Below, piece by piece: positions 16,987-25,621 of a stretch of 64,000 bases of DNA. The stretch comes from Amycolatopsis tucumanensis. Lineage in GTDB: Bacteria; Actinomycetota; Actinomycetes; Mycobacteriales; Pseudonocardiaceae. The position numbers and the translations under genes were made by a program. Location: positions 1 to 64,000 of the forward strand of contig NZ_JAKGSD010000019.1 of assembly GCF_021654135.1 (NCBI RefSeq). Reading direction: 5' to 3'. The first letter of the stretch is position 1. Each line of letters opens with the position of its first letter. A model generated the notes under the pieces. The model was not told the DNA's origin and did no database searches. It saw nothing but the letters and a program-made list of their open reading frames with translations.

Positions 16987-17161
16987 CGCGGGAACGCCGG
17001 GCGGCGAGAAGGCCGGACCGTGCGACCGCCGGGCGGCGAGAAGGCCGGGTGGCGGGAACACCGGGCGGCGGGAACGCCGGGCGCGGGAACACCGGGCGGC
17101 GGGAAGGCCCGACCGTGGGACCGCCGGGTGGCGGGAAGGCCCGACCGTGGGACCGCCGGGT
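16987..17161. repeat. Tandem array of 11 units of about 16 nt
   Basis: Units approximate GGCGGGAACACCGGGC. Starts are near 16987, 17003, 17019, 17035, 17051, 17067, 17083 (15 nt), 17098, 17114, 17130 and 17146. Two adjacent 32-nt double units, 17098-17129 and 17130-17161, are identical; 17003-17034 is the same double unit with four substitutions. A 16-nt period does not preserve frame, so the array is not protein-coding in origin. Confidence 0.88.
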
Positions 17162-17362
17162 GGCGGCCGCCCGGGGTTGGGACGCGGATGGCGCGAACGC
17201 AGGGTGGGGGAAGCGCGGTCGGGGTTCGGGCAGTGGAGCGCTCGCAGCCTGGGGCTGCGGCATTAGCACCGCAGGGTGGATCCCGGACCGGTGAAAGGGC
17301 TGGCTGGGCTGCGCTACCGCACACCGCCCAGCCGCGCAACCACTCAACCGCGCAGCCGGGGC

Positions 17363-17767
17363 CTACGTCAGCTCGGCGCGCAGCTGCGAAGCCGTCGAGA
17401 CCACCAGCATCAACAGGGTCCCCAGTGCGGAGATCTCCAGCCCCTGCGCGGGGAACGCGTACCGCAGCGTCAGGTCCAGCCCACGCTCCGCGTGCTGCAC
17501 CCCCAGCGTGCCGAACAGGCCCTGCCCGGCGCGTTCGGCCGCCTTCGCCGCGAAGGCCGGGTCGTCGGGCAGGTCCCAGCCGACCACGCAGGTCAGGCTG
17601 AGCACCGTGAGGCCCTCGGCGAGCTGCGTCGACTGGATCACGCACGGCACGCCGTTGTGCGAAAACGTCAACGCGCCGTCGTCGTCGACGTGGACCTCCA
17701 GGTACGTCTCCAGCGCCTCCCTGGCCCGGCTGAGCAGCTCCGCGGTGTCCGCCGCCTCCGTGTTCAC
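17363..17767 (-). CDS. YbjN/CesT-like small protein
   Basis: 134 residues resembling the YbjN/CesT-type chaperone fold found in actinobacteria: an N-terminal helix (ELLSRAREALETYLEVHV), strands TFSHNGVPCVIQSTQL and LTVLSLTCVVGWDLP, and a long C-terminal helix. No catalytic motif. GTG overlaps the uppS stop (GTGA), so it is the last gene of the recO-uppS unit. The fold assignment is moderate; function unknown. Confidence 0.75.
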   Translation of the reverse strand: MNTEAADTAELLSRAREALETYLEVHVDDDGALTFSHNGVPCVIQSTQLAEGLTVLSLTCVVGWDLPDDPAFAAKAAERAGQGLFGTLGVQHAERGLDLTLRYAFPAQGLEISALGTLLMLVVSTASQLRAELT

Positions 17768-18582
17768 GACGCCCCCTTCGCCGCGTCCACCGCGGCGCCG
17801 AACCGGCGGTCCCGGCGCGCGTACTCCTCGCACGCCGCCCACAGCTGGCGCCGGTCGAAGTCCGGGAACAGCGTGTCCTGGAACACGAACTCGGCGTAGG
17901 CCGACTGCCAGAGCATGAAGTTCGACGTCCGCAGCTCGCCGGAGGGCCGCAGGAACAGGTCCACGTCCGGCATCTCCGGCTGGTACATGTACTTCGCGAG
18001 CATCCGCTCGTCCACCTTGTCCGGGTTGATCTTGCCCTCGGCGGCCAACCGCGCCACCTGGCGCGCCGCGTCGGCGATCTCCGCGCGCCCGCCGTAGTTC
18101 ACGCACATCGTCATGTTCAGCAGCGTGTTGTGCTTGGTCTTCTCCTCGGCCGCCTGCAGCTCCTTGATGACGCTGCGCCACAGCCGCGGCGCGCGCCCGG
18201 CCCACCGGATCCGCACGCCGATGGAACCCAGGTAGTCGACCTGGCGGCGGATGGTGTCCCGGTTGAAGCCCATCAGGAACCGCACCTCGTCGGGGCTGCG
18301 CTTCCAGTTCTCCGTCGAGAACGCGTACACCGAAAGCCACTTGACGCCCAGCTCGACGGCCCCGCTGGCGACGTCGATCATCACGGCCTCGCCGCGCTTG
18401 TGCCCCTCGATTCGCGGCAGGCCTCGCTGGTTGGCCCAGCGGCCGTTGCCGTCCATGACCAGTGCGACGTGGTTCGGCACCAGCTCGGCGGGGATCGCCG
18501 GCGGCTTCGCACCGGACGGGTGCGGGTCCGGGGCCCGCAGTTCCACTGCCGCCGAACGCGCCGCACGTGCCTTGAGCCGCAC
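17764..18582 (-). CDS. uppS: Isoprenyl (decaprenyl) diphosphate synthase
   Basis: A 272-residue cis-prenyltransferase making the long-chain polyprenyl diphosphate carrier for cell-wall synthesis. Motifs are NHVALVMDGNGRWANQRG (catalytic Asp), GAVELGVKWLSVYAFSTENW, and the C-terminal DLFLRPSGELRTSNFMLWQ. The N-terminal extension before NHVALVMDG and the recO neighbour match M. tuberculosis Rv2361c. GTG at 18582 is chosen because GGGAGG lies 5 nt upstream. Confidence 0.95.
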   Translation of the reverse strand: MRLKARAARSAAVELRAPDPHPSGAKPPAIPAELVPNHVALVMDGNGRWANQRGLPRIEGHKRGEAVMIDVASGAVELGVKWLSVYAFSTENWKRSPDEVRFLMGFNRDTIRRQVDYLGSIGVRIRWAGRAPRLWRSVIKELQAAEEKTKHNTLLNMTMCVNYGGRAEIADAARQVARLAAEGKINPDKVDERMLAKYMYQPEMPDVDLFLRPSGELRTSNFMLWQSAYAEFVFQDTLFPDFDRRQLWAACEEYARRDRRFGAAVDAAKGAS

Positions 18583-18619
18583 CTGATCCTCCCACTGCCT
18601 CGGGTTGCGGCTTCCGACC

Positions 18620-19375
18620 CTACTTGCCCGGCTGGAGCTCCCTGGCACGCCTCTCGACGAGCGGCAACGACTTCAGCTGCCGCTCCAGGTGCCACTGCAG
18701 GTGAGCGGCCACGATGCCGCTGGCGTCCCGCCTGGTCCCGGCGACCGAGGCCTCCGCGACGTCCCAGTCGCCGTGCAGGAGCGACTCCAGCAGCACCAGC
18801 ACCTCGGGCGCCGGGTGCACCGACCCCGGCACCCGGCAGTTGCCGCACAGCAGGCCGCCCGCCTGCACGTTGAACGCGGTGTGCGGGCCGGGCAGGCCAC
18901 AACGCGCGCACTCGGTGATGGCCGGCGCCCAGCCCGCGAACGCCATCGCCCGCAGCAGGAACGCGTCCAGCACCAGCGAGGCGTCCCGCTGACCGTCGGC
19001 CAGCGCCCGCAACGCCCCCACGACCAGCAGGTACAGCCGCATCGCCGGCTCGCCCTCCTCGACGGTGAGCCGGTCGGCGGTCTCGGCGATCGCGCTGGCC
19101 GCCGTGTAGCGCTGGTAGTCGCCCACCAGCGGCAACGCGAACGCGTCGACCGTCTGGACCTGCGTGATCACGTCCAGGGTGCGCCCGGTGTAGAACTGCA
19201 CGTCGACGTGCCCGAACGGCTCCAGCCGCGCCCCGAACCGCGACGTCGTGCGGCGCACCCCCTTCGCGACGGCCCGGACCTTGCCGTACCGCCGCGTGAG
19301 GAAGGTGATGATGCGGTCCGCCTCACCCAGCTTGTGGACCCGCAGCACCACGCCGGTGTCGCGATAAAGACTCAC
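18620..19375 (-). CDS. recO: DNA repair protein RecO
   Basis: A 251-residue recombination mediator that loads RecA on SSB-coated gaps with RecR. The N-terminal OB fold begins YRDTGVVLRVHKLGEADRIITFLT; a helical middle follows, then a zinc ribbon CARC (about 156-159) and CGNC (about 176-179). GTG start. First gene of recO-uppS-YbjN; the intergenic gap to uppS is 37 bp. Confidence 0.95.
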   Translation of the reverse strand: MSLYRDTGVVLRVHKLGEADRIITFLTRRYGKVRAVAKGVRRTTSRFGARLEPFGHVDVQFYTGRTLDVITQVQTVDAFALPLVGDYQRYTAASAIAETADRLTVEEGEPAMRLYLLVVGALRALADGQRDASLVLDAFLLRAMAFAGWAPAITECARCGLPGPHTAFNVQAGGLLCGNCRVPGSVHPAPEVLVLLESLLHGDWDVAEASVAGTRRDASGIVAAHLQWHLERQLKSLPLVERRARELQPGK

Positions 19376-19387
19376 GTCCCCATGGTC

Positions 19388-19801
19388 TCACGCGTACGCG
19401 GACAAGCCGGTGAACGGCGCGAACGGCAGGTTCCGCCCTGCCCACCACACGAGCGCGGCACCGGCGACGGCCAGCGTGAGCCACCGTCCCCGCGCTCCGG
19501 GCGGCCACCACCTGCCCGCCAGCCCGGCCTCCCACCGGAGCGCCGCGACCAGCGTGGCCACCGCCAGCGGGAGGAGCACTACCAGCGCGAACGCGTTGTA
19601 CGACAGGGCCGCGACCACATCGCCGTGCAACAACGCGCCCAGCGCCCGGCTGCCGCCGCAGAACGGGCAGTCCAGACCGGTCAGCGCGTGGAACCAGCAC
19701 GGGATCCGGAGCACGCCGGTGCCCAGCGCCACCCCGGCCGCGAGACCGGCGGCGGCCACGGCGGGCGTGACCCGCACGCTCCGCCACGACCGTTCGCCCA
19801 T
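19388..19801 (-). CDS. DUF2752 membrane protein
   Basis: 137 residues, three to four membrane helices, with the DUF2752 hallmark GLDCPFCGGSRAL near residue 45. The CPxCGxxR motif hints at metal or thiol chemistry, but the family has no assigned function. ATG start, separated from the RDD gene by 4 bp and from recO by 12 bp, so probably co-transcribed with both. Confidence 0.88.
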   Translation of the reverse strand: MGERSWRSVRVTPAVAAAGLAAGVALGTGVLRIPCWFHALTGLDCPFCGGSRALGALLHGDVVAALSYNAFALVVLLPLAVATLVAALRWEAGLAGRWWPPGARGRWLTLAVAGAALVWWAGRNLPFAPFTGLSAYA

Positions 19802-19805
19802 GACC

Positions 19806-20528
19806 TCAGTACAGCGCCTTCGTCGAGATCGCGTAAGTCTTCGCGGCCTTGTCGTGCCAGCCCTGGCGCGCCTGCTCGTCGAAGAACGGCGACAGCACCA
19901 CCAGCAGCTCGACCAGACCGCCGACGCACGGGATCAGGCCCGGCAGCACCATCGTGGCCAGCCGGGTGAAGGCGGGCCCGCCGCCGATCCCGGCGCCCGG
20001 CTGTCCCGCCGACTGCTCGGTGACGATCCGGATGCCGGCCACGTTCTTGCCGACCGTCGCGCCGCGCGTGGCGAGCATCGCGCCCTCGTACACCAGCACC
20101 GACAGCGAGGTGAGCGGCAGGAACAGGAGGAAGATCCACCACGTGCTCGGGTCGCCGGCGAGCACGGCGAGCTGCAGGATCAGCACGAGGATCGTCAGCG
20201 GCACGCCGATGATCAGCCCGTCCACGAGCCGGGCGAGGAAGCGGCTGCCCATCGTGGCCAGCACCAGCGGCGGCGTGTGCCGGAACTGGATCTGCGACCC
20301 CGGCACGACGATGTGCGCCTGGCCCGGCATCGGCGGGATGGCGCCGTACTGGGGCTGGCCGTATGGCGGCTGGCCGGGATAGCCCTGCGGCGGCCCATAC
20401 GCCGGGTAACCAGGCTGCGGGTACGGCTGCTGGAACCCGCCGGACGGCTGGCCGTAGGGCTGCGGGCCGGTCTGCGGGTACTGCCCGTAGGGCTGCTGCC
20501 CCGGCGGCTGCCCATAGGGATTGGTCAC
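19806..20528 (-). CDS. RDD-family membrane protein with Gln/Pro/Tyr-rich head
   Basis: 240 residues. The first 70 are a low-complexity cytoplasmic head of PYGQ-type repeats, and the rest is an RDD domain: SRFLARLVDGLIIGVPL (the R and D of RDD), two to three further helices, and GATVGKNVAGIRIV. RDD proteins are mostly of unknown function, some linked to ion exchange or envelope assembly. GTG start. The head could bind partner proteins, by analogy with similar actinobacterial tails. Confidence 0.88.
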   Translation of the reverse strand: MTNPYGQPPGQQPYGQYPQTGPQPYGQPSGGFQQPYPQPGYPAYGPPQGYPGQPPYGQPQYGAIPPMPGQAHIVVPGSQIQFRHTPPLVLATMGSRFLARLVDGLIIGVPLTILVLILQLAVLAGDPSTWWIFLLFLPLTSLSVLVYEGAMLATRGATVGKNVAGIRIVTEQSAGQPGAGIGGGPAFTRLATMVLPGLIPCVGGLVELLVVLSPFFDEQARQGWHDKAAKTYAISTKALY

Positions 20529-20601
20529 TGGATTTCCCCCTCGGAGTGGATCACGTCGGGCGGCAGCGTACCCGGTGGCCCTCCGAGGGCAGGCGGAACC
20601 G

Positions 20602-21495
20602 TCAGAAACCCAGGCGGCGCAACTGCTTCGGGTCGCGCTGCCAGTCCTTGGCGACCTTCACGTGCAGGTTGAGGTAGACCTTCGTGCCCAGCAGCTTCTG
20701 GATCTGCTGCCGCGCCTGCGCCCCGACGGCCTTCATCCGCTCGCCCTGGTGGCCCAGGATGATGCCCTTCTGGCTGGGCCGCTCGACGTACACCGTGGCG
20801 TAGATGTCGAGCAGGTCCCGCTTGTCCTCGCGCGGCAGCATCTCCTCGACGGTCACCGCGATGGAGTGCGGCAGCTCGTCGCGCACGCCCTCCAGCGCCG
20901 CCTCACGGATCAGCTCCGCCACGAGCGTCTGCTCCGGCTCGTCGGTCAGGTCGCCGTCCGGGTAGAGCTGCGGGCCCTCCGGCAGCCGCGCGACCAGCAG
21001 GTCCTCCAGCTGCTTCACCTGGAAACCGTCCACGGCGGACACCGGGATCAGCTCCTCGAAGTCCAGCACGTCCTGCAGCGCCAGCAGCTGCTCGGCGATC
21101 TGCTCCGGCTTGGCGACGTCGGTCTTGGTGACGATCCCGATGACCGGCGTGCGCTTGGCTACCTTGCGCAGCTCGCTCGCGATGTAGCGGTCGCCGGGGC
21201 CGACCTTCTCGTCGGCGGGCACGCAGAACCCGACGACGTCCACTTCGGACCACGTCTCGCGCACGACGTCGTTGAGCCGCTGCCCGAGCAGGGTCCGCGG
21301 CTTGTGCACGCCGGGCGTGTCCACGATGACCAGCTGGGCGTCGTCGCGGTGGACGATGCCGCGGATGGCGTGCCGGGTGGTCTGCGGCTTGCTCGAGGTG
21401 ATCGCGACCTTGGTGCCGACCAGCGCGTTGGTCAGGGTGGACTTGCCGGCGTTGGGACGGCCGACGAAGCAGGCGAAACCGGAGCGGTGGGTCAC
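20602..21495 (-). CDS. era: GTPase Era
   Basis: A 297-residue ribosome-assembly GTPase that binds the 16S rRNA 3' end. G1 is GRPNAGKST, G3 VDTPGVHKP, G4 TKTD and a C-terminal KH domain (GHQGERMKAVGAQARQQIQK). The GTG start overlaps the stop of the cytidine-deaminase-like gene (GTGA). Part of the ybeY-CorC-era ribosome maturation run. Confidence 0.97.
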   Translation of the reverse strand: MTHRSGFACFVGRPNAGKSTLTNALVGTKVAITSSKPQTTRHAIRGIVHRDDAQLVIVDTPGVHKPRTLLGQRLNDVVRETWSEVDVVGFCVPADEKVGPGDRYIASELRKVAKRTPVIGIVTKTDVAKPEQIAEQLLALQDVLDFEELIPVSAVDGFQVKQLEDLLVARLPEGPQLYPDGDLTDEPEQTLVAELIREAALEGVRDELPHSIAVTVEEMLPREDKRDLLDIYATVYVERPSQKGIILGHQGERMKAVGAQARQQIQKLLGTKVYLNLHVKVAKDWQRDPKQLRRLGF

Positions 21496-21824
21496 AGGAC
21501 TTCCCGCACTGTCCCGGACGGATCGGCCCGCAGGATCGTCGCCGTCTTCGCCAGATCGCGCACCGCCTGCACGGACGCCTCGGCCACGAACGGCTCGGCC
21601 GTGACGACCGCGGCCGCCTCCAGGCCTTCCGCCCCGCTGGACACCGCCGCCGCGACCGCCGCCTGCAACGCGGTGATCTTGAACGAGGGCAGGTCGACCG
21701 TGGTGGCCGCGTAGGTGCGGCCGTCGGTGTCGCGCACCGCGGCGCCCTCGGCGGCGGAGTTCCGCGCCCGCGCGGATCGGGCGAGGATGACGATCTTCTC
21801 GTCCTCCGGGTCCAGGTCAGGCAT
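21492..21824 (-). CDS. Cytidine-deaminase-like small protein
   Basis: 110 residues, equivalent in position to Rv2365c between CorC and Era. It resembles a truncated cytidine deaminase fold (DTDGRTYAATTVDLPSFKITALQAAVAAAVSSG) but lacks the H/C-A-E and P-C-x-x-C zinc motifs, so deaminase activity is unlikely. ATG at 21824 overlaps the CorC 3' end by 8 bp, with AGGAG 8 nt upstream; earlier in-frame codons lack a suitable site. Confidence 0.8.
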   Translation of the reverse strand: MPDLDPEDEKIVILARSARARNSAAEGAAVRDTDGRTYAATTVDLPSFKITALQAAVAAAVSSGAEGLEAAAVVTAEPFVAEASVQAVRDLAKTATILRADPSGTVREVL

Positions 21825-23154
21825 GGTCCACACTCCTGTCGGCCTCGTCGTGGTCACCGTTCCCGGTACGCACCCTACGTCCGGCCAGCTCGTCGCTCTC
21901 CGCCTGCACCACCACGGTCGTGATCCGCATCCGGCCGCGGCGGTCCTTGCCGCCCTCGGCGTGCAGCCGCAGGCCGTCCACTTCGGCTTCGGCGCCGGGC
22001 AGCGGCACGCGCCCGAGCCGCTGGGCGAGCAGACCGCCGACCGTTTCCACGTCGTGGTCCTCCAGTTCCAGTCCGAACAGCTCGCCGAGGTCGCCGACGC
22101 CGAGCCGCGCGGACACCCGGACCGTCCGGTCGTCGAGGTGCTCGACCGGCGGCCGTTCCTCCAGGTCGGACTCGTCGGTGATCTCGCCGACGATCTCCTC
22201 CAGGATGTCCTCGATGGTCAGCAGGCCGGCGGTGCCGCCGTACTCGTCGACCGCGATCGCCAGGTGGTTGTGCGACACCTGCATCTCCCGCAGCAGGTCG
22301 TCCAGCCGCTTGGAGTCGGGCACGAAGCTGGCCGGGTACATCAGGTCCGACACCGGCTTGGCCTCGCCGCCCTCCAGCTGCGCCCGGACCAGGTCCTTGA
22401 TGTTGACCACGCCGACGATGTCGTCCACCGACTCGCCGATCACCGGCAGCCGCGTGTACCCGGTGCGCAACGACAGCGCGAGCGCCTGCCGGACGCTCTT
22501 GGTCTGCTCGATCCAGATGATCTCGGTGCGCGGCACCATCACCTCGCGCGCCACCGTGTCGCCGAGCTCGAACACCGAGTGGATCATCTGCCGCTCGCCC
22601 GGCTCCACCACACCGCGTTCCTCGGCAAGGTCGACCAGCTCGCGCAGCTCGATTTCCGTGGTGAACGGGCCTTCGCGGAAACCCTGGCCGGGGGTGATCG
22701 CGTTGCCGAGGATGATCAGCAGCCGGGACAGCGGCCCGAGGATCGACCCGAGCACCCGCACCGGCCAGGCGATGACCGTGCCCACGCGGTACGGGTACTG
22801 GCGGCCGATGGTGCGCGGCCCGACGCCGATGAGGACGTAGCTGACCAGCACCATCACCAGCGCGGCCACCACCAGCGCCAGCGCTTCCGGCTTGATCCAG
22901 CGCAGGAACACGACGGTGACCAGGACCGTCGCGGTCAGCTCGCAGCCCAGCCGCAGCAGCACCAGCAGGTTGATGTGCCTGCGCCGCTCGTCGATCACCA
23001 TGGCCAGCTGGCGGGCGCCGGGGCGGCCCATCCGGACCAGCCCCTCCGCGCGGGCCTTGGACACGGTGCTCACGGCCGCGTCGGCGGCCGCCAGCACCGC
23101 GCCGAGCAGCACCAGCGCCACGGCGATCACCAGGAGAGCGGCCGAACTCGCCAT
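21817..23154 (-). CDS. CNNM/CorC-type CBS-domain membrane protein
   Basis: About 445 residues. A CNNM-type transmembrane domain (1-150) is followed by a CBS pair (VMVPRTEIIWIEQTKSVRQAL to GVVNIKDLVRAQ, then LMYPASFVPDSKRLDDLL to LLTIEDILEEIVGEI) and a C-terminal CorC_HlyC domain. The family is implicated in Mg2+/Co2+ efflux. ATG at 23154 follows GAGG and overlaps the ybeY stop region by reading the end of the previous gene for its leader. Confidence 0.92.
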   Translation of the reverse strand: MASSAALLVIAVALVLLGAVLAAADAAVSTVSKARAEGLVRMGRPGARQLAMVIDERRRHINLLVLLRLGCELTATVLVTVVFLRWIKPEALALVVAALVMVLVSYVLIGVGPRTIGRQYPYRVGTVIAWPVRVLGSILGPLSRLLIILGNAITPGQGFREGPFTTEIELRELVDLAEERGVVEPGERQMIHSVFELGDTVAREVMVPRTEIIWIEQTKSVRQALALSLRTGYTRLPVIGESVDDIVGVVNIKDLVRAQLEGGEAKPVSDLMYPASFVPDSKRLDDLLREMQVSHNHLAIAVDEYGGTAGLLTIEDILEEIVGEITDESDLEERPPVEHLDDRTVRVSARLGVGDLGELFGLELEDHDVETVGGLLAQRLGRVPLPGAEAEVDGLRLHAEGGKDRRGRMRITTVVVQAESDELAGRRVRTGNGDHDEADRSVDHA

Positions 23155-23165
23155 CTCCGGCAGCC

Positions 23166-23714
23166 TCAGCTTTCGGCGTCGGCGGGGCCGTCCAGGCCCG
23201 CGGCCCCCAGCAGCCGGTCGTCGGCCGTGCGCTGCGCGTCGCGGCGCCTCGCCTCGGCGACGGCGGCCTGGAAGTCGGCGAGGATCCGCTTCTGCAGCCC
23301 GAACATCTCGCGTTCCTCGGCGGGCTCGGCGTGGTCGTAGCCGAGCAGGTGCAGCACGCCGTGCACGGTCAGCAGGTGCAGCTCGTCGAGCAGCGAGTGA
23401 CCGGCGGTGCGGGCCTGGTCCCTGGCGAAGGCCGGGCACAGCACGATGTCGCCCAGCAGCGCCGGTGACGGGTCACCGGCGTCGGGGCGGCGGGCGGCGT
23501 CCAGCTCGTCCATCGGGAAGGCCATGACGTCGGTGGGACCGGGCAGGTCCATCCACCGCTCGTGCAGGTCGGACATGACGTCCAGGGTCACCAGCACCAC
23601 CGACAGCTCGGCGAGCGGGCTGACCTCCATGCGGTCCAGCGCGAAGCGCGCGGCCGAGACGATCGACGTCTCGTCCACCGCGACGCCGGACTCGTTCGCG
23701 ATCTCGATGGTCAT
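23166..23714 (-). CDS. ybeY: Endoribonuclease YbeY
   Basis: A 182-residue rRNA maturation RNase. The zinc motif H-x3-H-x5-H is HGVLHLLGYDH; PTDVMAFPMDE and LLGDIVLCP are also conserved. It acts in 16S 3'-end processing with Era. The ATG at 23714 gives the family N-terminus MTIEIANESG. It lies between phoH and CorC as in mycobacteria. Confidence 0.96.
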   Translation of the reverse strand: MTIEIANESGVAVDETSIVSAARFALDRMEVSPLAELSVVLVTLDVMSDLHERWMDLPGPTDVMAFPMDELDAARRPDAGDPSPALLGDIVLCPAFARDQARTAGHSLLDELHLLTVHGVLHLLGYDHAEPAEEREMFGLQKRILADFQAAVAEARRRDAQRTADDRLLGAAGLDGPADAES

Positions 23715-23716
23715 GC

Positions 23717-24811
23717 TCAGTGCCGGCCCCGCCAGCCGTTCCCGGTGCCGGTGCCGCGCTCGGCGTCCTGCTCGGCCTGCCACTTCTCGTAGGCGTCCAC
23801 GATGTCCCCGACCAGCCGGTGGCGCACCACGTCGGAGCTGGTCAGCGTGGCGAAATGCAAGTCTTCCACGCCTTCCAGGATCTCACGCACCACTCGCAGG
23901 CCCGACTTCTGCCCGCTCGGCAGGTCGACCTGCGTGATGTCGCCGGTCACCACGATCTTCGAGCCGAAGCCGAGCCGGGTGAGGAACATCTTCATCTGCT
24001 CGGGCGTGGTGTTCTGCGCCTCGTCGAGGATGATGAACGCGTCGTTGAGGGTGCGGCCGCGCATGTAGGCCAGCGGCGCGATCTCGATCGTGCCAGCCTG
24101 GATCAGGCGCGGGATCGAGTCCGGGTCGACCATGTCGTGCAGCGCGTCGTACAGCGGCCGCAGGTACGGGTCGATCTTCTCGGACAGCGTGCCCGGCAGG
24201 AAGCCGAGCCGCTCCCCGGCCTCGACCGCGGGGCGGGTGAGGATGATCCGGGTGATCGCCTTGGCCTGCAGCGCCTGCACGGCCTTCGCCATCGCCAGGT
24301 AGGTCTTACCGGTGCCGGCCGGGCCGACCCCGAACACGATCGTGTGCTTGTCGATGGCGTCGACGTAGCGCTTCTGGTTCAGCGTCTTGGGTCGGATGGT
24401 GCGGCCGCGCCTGGACAGGATGTCCATGCTGAGCACTTCGGCCGGCGACTCCGCGCCGCCTGCCGACAGCATGCCGACGGTGCGGCGGACGGTGTCCGGG
24501 CCGACCTGCTGGCCGCGCCCGGCCAGGGCGACCAGTTCGGCGAACACGCGCTCGCCGAACGCGACGTCCGCGGGCTCCCCGGTGAGGGTGACCTCGTTGC
24601 CCCGGACGTGGACGTCGGCGGCCAGCAGTTCCTCGGCCACCCGCAGGTTCTCGTCGCGGGATCCGAGCAGCGTCAGCACCGCGCCGTCCGGAATGGGGAA
24701 CCGGGACTGGGCGCTGCGCGTGCTCCGTGCGGTTCCGGTGGTCTCAGTGACGTCCCCGGCGCTCTCGGGAACGTCCGATCGGGCGGCTCCACCCTGTGCG
24801 GTTCCGGCCAA
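23717..24811 (-). CDS. phoH: PhoH-like ATPase
   Basis: 364 residues. A small KH-like N-terminal domain (about 40-110) is followed by a P-loop domain with Walker A GVGPAGTGKTYLAMA and Walker B FIILDEAQN, plus VVTGDITQVDLP. PhoH proteins act as RNA-related ATPases or helicases; in mycobacteria PhoH1 sits beside ybeY as here. TTG at 24811 is tentative; GAGGA lies a few bases upstream. The first 35 residues are low-complexity. Confidence 0.93.
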   Translation of the reverse strand: MAGTAQGGAARSDVPESAGDVTETTGTARSTRSAQSRFPIPDGAVLTLLGSRDENLRVAEELLAADVHVRGNEVTLTGEPADVAFGERVFAELVALAGRGQQVGPDTVRRTVGMLSAGGAESPAEVLSMDILSRRGRTIRPKTLNQKRYVDAIDKHTIVFGVGPAGTGKTYLAMAKAVQALQAKAITRIILTRPAVEAGERLGFLPGTLSEKIDPYLRPLYDALHDMVDPDSIPRLIQAGTIEIAPLAYMRGRTLNDAFIILDEAQNTTPEQMKMFLTRLGFGSKIVVTGDITQVDLPSGQKSGLRVVREILEGVEDLHFATLTSSDVVRHRLVGDIVDAYEKWQAEQDAERGTGTGNGWRGRH

Positions 24812-24901
24812 GTGTCCTCGGGCCTGCCTTCTGCGTTTCCGCTGCTCTCTTCCTGCTTACCCCATCGATGCTAGCGGGCCGGGCGGGGCGCGCGCAGTCG
24901 G

Positions 24902-25261
24902 TTACTTCGCGACTCGCCCGAAGAACCCGAGCTGTTCTCCGCCGAGGACGTGCGCGTGCACGTGGAAGACGGTCTGACCGGCGTCACTGTCCGTGTTGAA
25001 GACCACTCGGTAGCCGGACTCGGCGATGCCCTCGAGTTCGGCGACCTTCGCGGCGGTCGTCAGCACGTCGGAGAGCAGTTGCGGATCGGCCGCGGCCAGC
25101 TCGGCGACATTCCGGTAACGCTTCTTCGGCACCACGAGCACGTGCACGCGAGCCTGCGGCTGGATATCCCGAAACGCGAATGTCGTTTCAGTTTCGTACA
25201 CCTTCTCGCTCGGGATCTCACCGGCGATGATCCGCTCGAACAGCGTCTCGGCATCACTCAT
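24902..25261 (-). CDS. HIT-family nucleotide-binding hydrolase
   Basis: A 119-residue HINT-type protein: ERIIAGEIPSEKVYE, VLVVPKKRYRN, and the active-site triad HVHAHVLGG near residues 102-110. Family members hydrolyse adenosine phosphoramidates or AMP-lysine. The ATG at 25261 aligns with the family start; the longer open frame upstream is Arg/Pro-rich noise. Minus-strand neighbour of phoH with a 90-bp gap. Confidence 0.94.
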   Translation of the reverse strand: MSDAETLFERIIAGEIPSEKVYETETTFAFRDIQPQARVHVLVVPKKRYRNVAELAAADPQLLSDVLTTAAKVAELEGIAESGYRVVFNTDSDAGQTVFHVHAHVLGGEQLGFFGRVAK

Positions 25262-25621
25262 GCGCCGAACCCTATCGCGTGCCGGAAGTGCGGTGGCGCA
25301 AGGGAAGTCGCGACTCGCGGTAGACGCCGCGGGGCGGTGGAGCCTGGGGGTCGCTCCACCGCCTCCGCGGCTCCGCCGGACCGAGGGGGGAGGTGTCCGG
25401 CGGGGCTTTGGGCACCCGGGGGCGACCCCAGGTGTCGTGTGGGTCAGGGTAATGGGTGCGATGCCCGGCGCGCCACAGTCGACACCCAATTTTTTCCAGG
25501 TTTCGAAGACGGGCGGTACGCGAATCAGCCGTTGAGCCGCTTGCGGTGCGGTTTCCGTGATGTTCCGCCGAGGTGACCGGTTCCACGGTTCGCCCGGTCC
25601 GGCGACGACAGCGCGTGACGG
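25262..25621. other. 360-bp gap between HIT gene and rsmE
   Basis: No convincing gene. It holds a long GC hairpin (25327-25370) and an oligo-T stretch near 25491-25497. The reading frames that cross it are Arg/Pro/Ser-rich and lack ribosome-binding sites. It probably contains the end of the hrcA-dnaJ-rsmE message and the promoter of the HIT gene. Confidence 0.6.
25327..25370 (-). terminator. GC hairpin downstream of rsmE
   Basis: GGCGGTGGAGC (25333-25343) pairs with GCTCCACCGCC (25353-25363) across a 9-nt loop. The stem extends through flanking CCGCGG copies with one bulged base. No U-tract follows, so termination is plausible rather than certain. Confidence 0.5.

Larger units (their letters stand above)
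16762..17362. other. 601-bp gene-free, G-rich repeat region
   Basis: No credible coding sequence on either strand. The plus strand is strongly G-rich from about 16860 to 17230. It holds a 29-bp direct repeat (16870-16898 and 16914-16942) and a tandem array of 16-nt units (16987-17161). Reading frames through it are repetitive and shift frame with every unit. The promoter for the permease unit should be near 16762-16860. Runs of GGG could form quadruplexes. Confidence 0.75.

Noticed and set aside
16798..17645. Pro/Ala/Arg-rich frames through the 16-nt array
   Set aside because: They are repeats read in changing frames, without ribosome-binding sites or family similarity.
21492..21824. Functional cytidine deaminase
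   Set aside because: The zinc-binding C/H-A-E and P-C-x-x-C motifs are absent and the protein is short; only the fold resembles the family.
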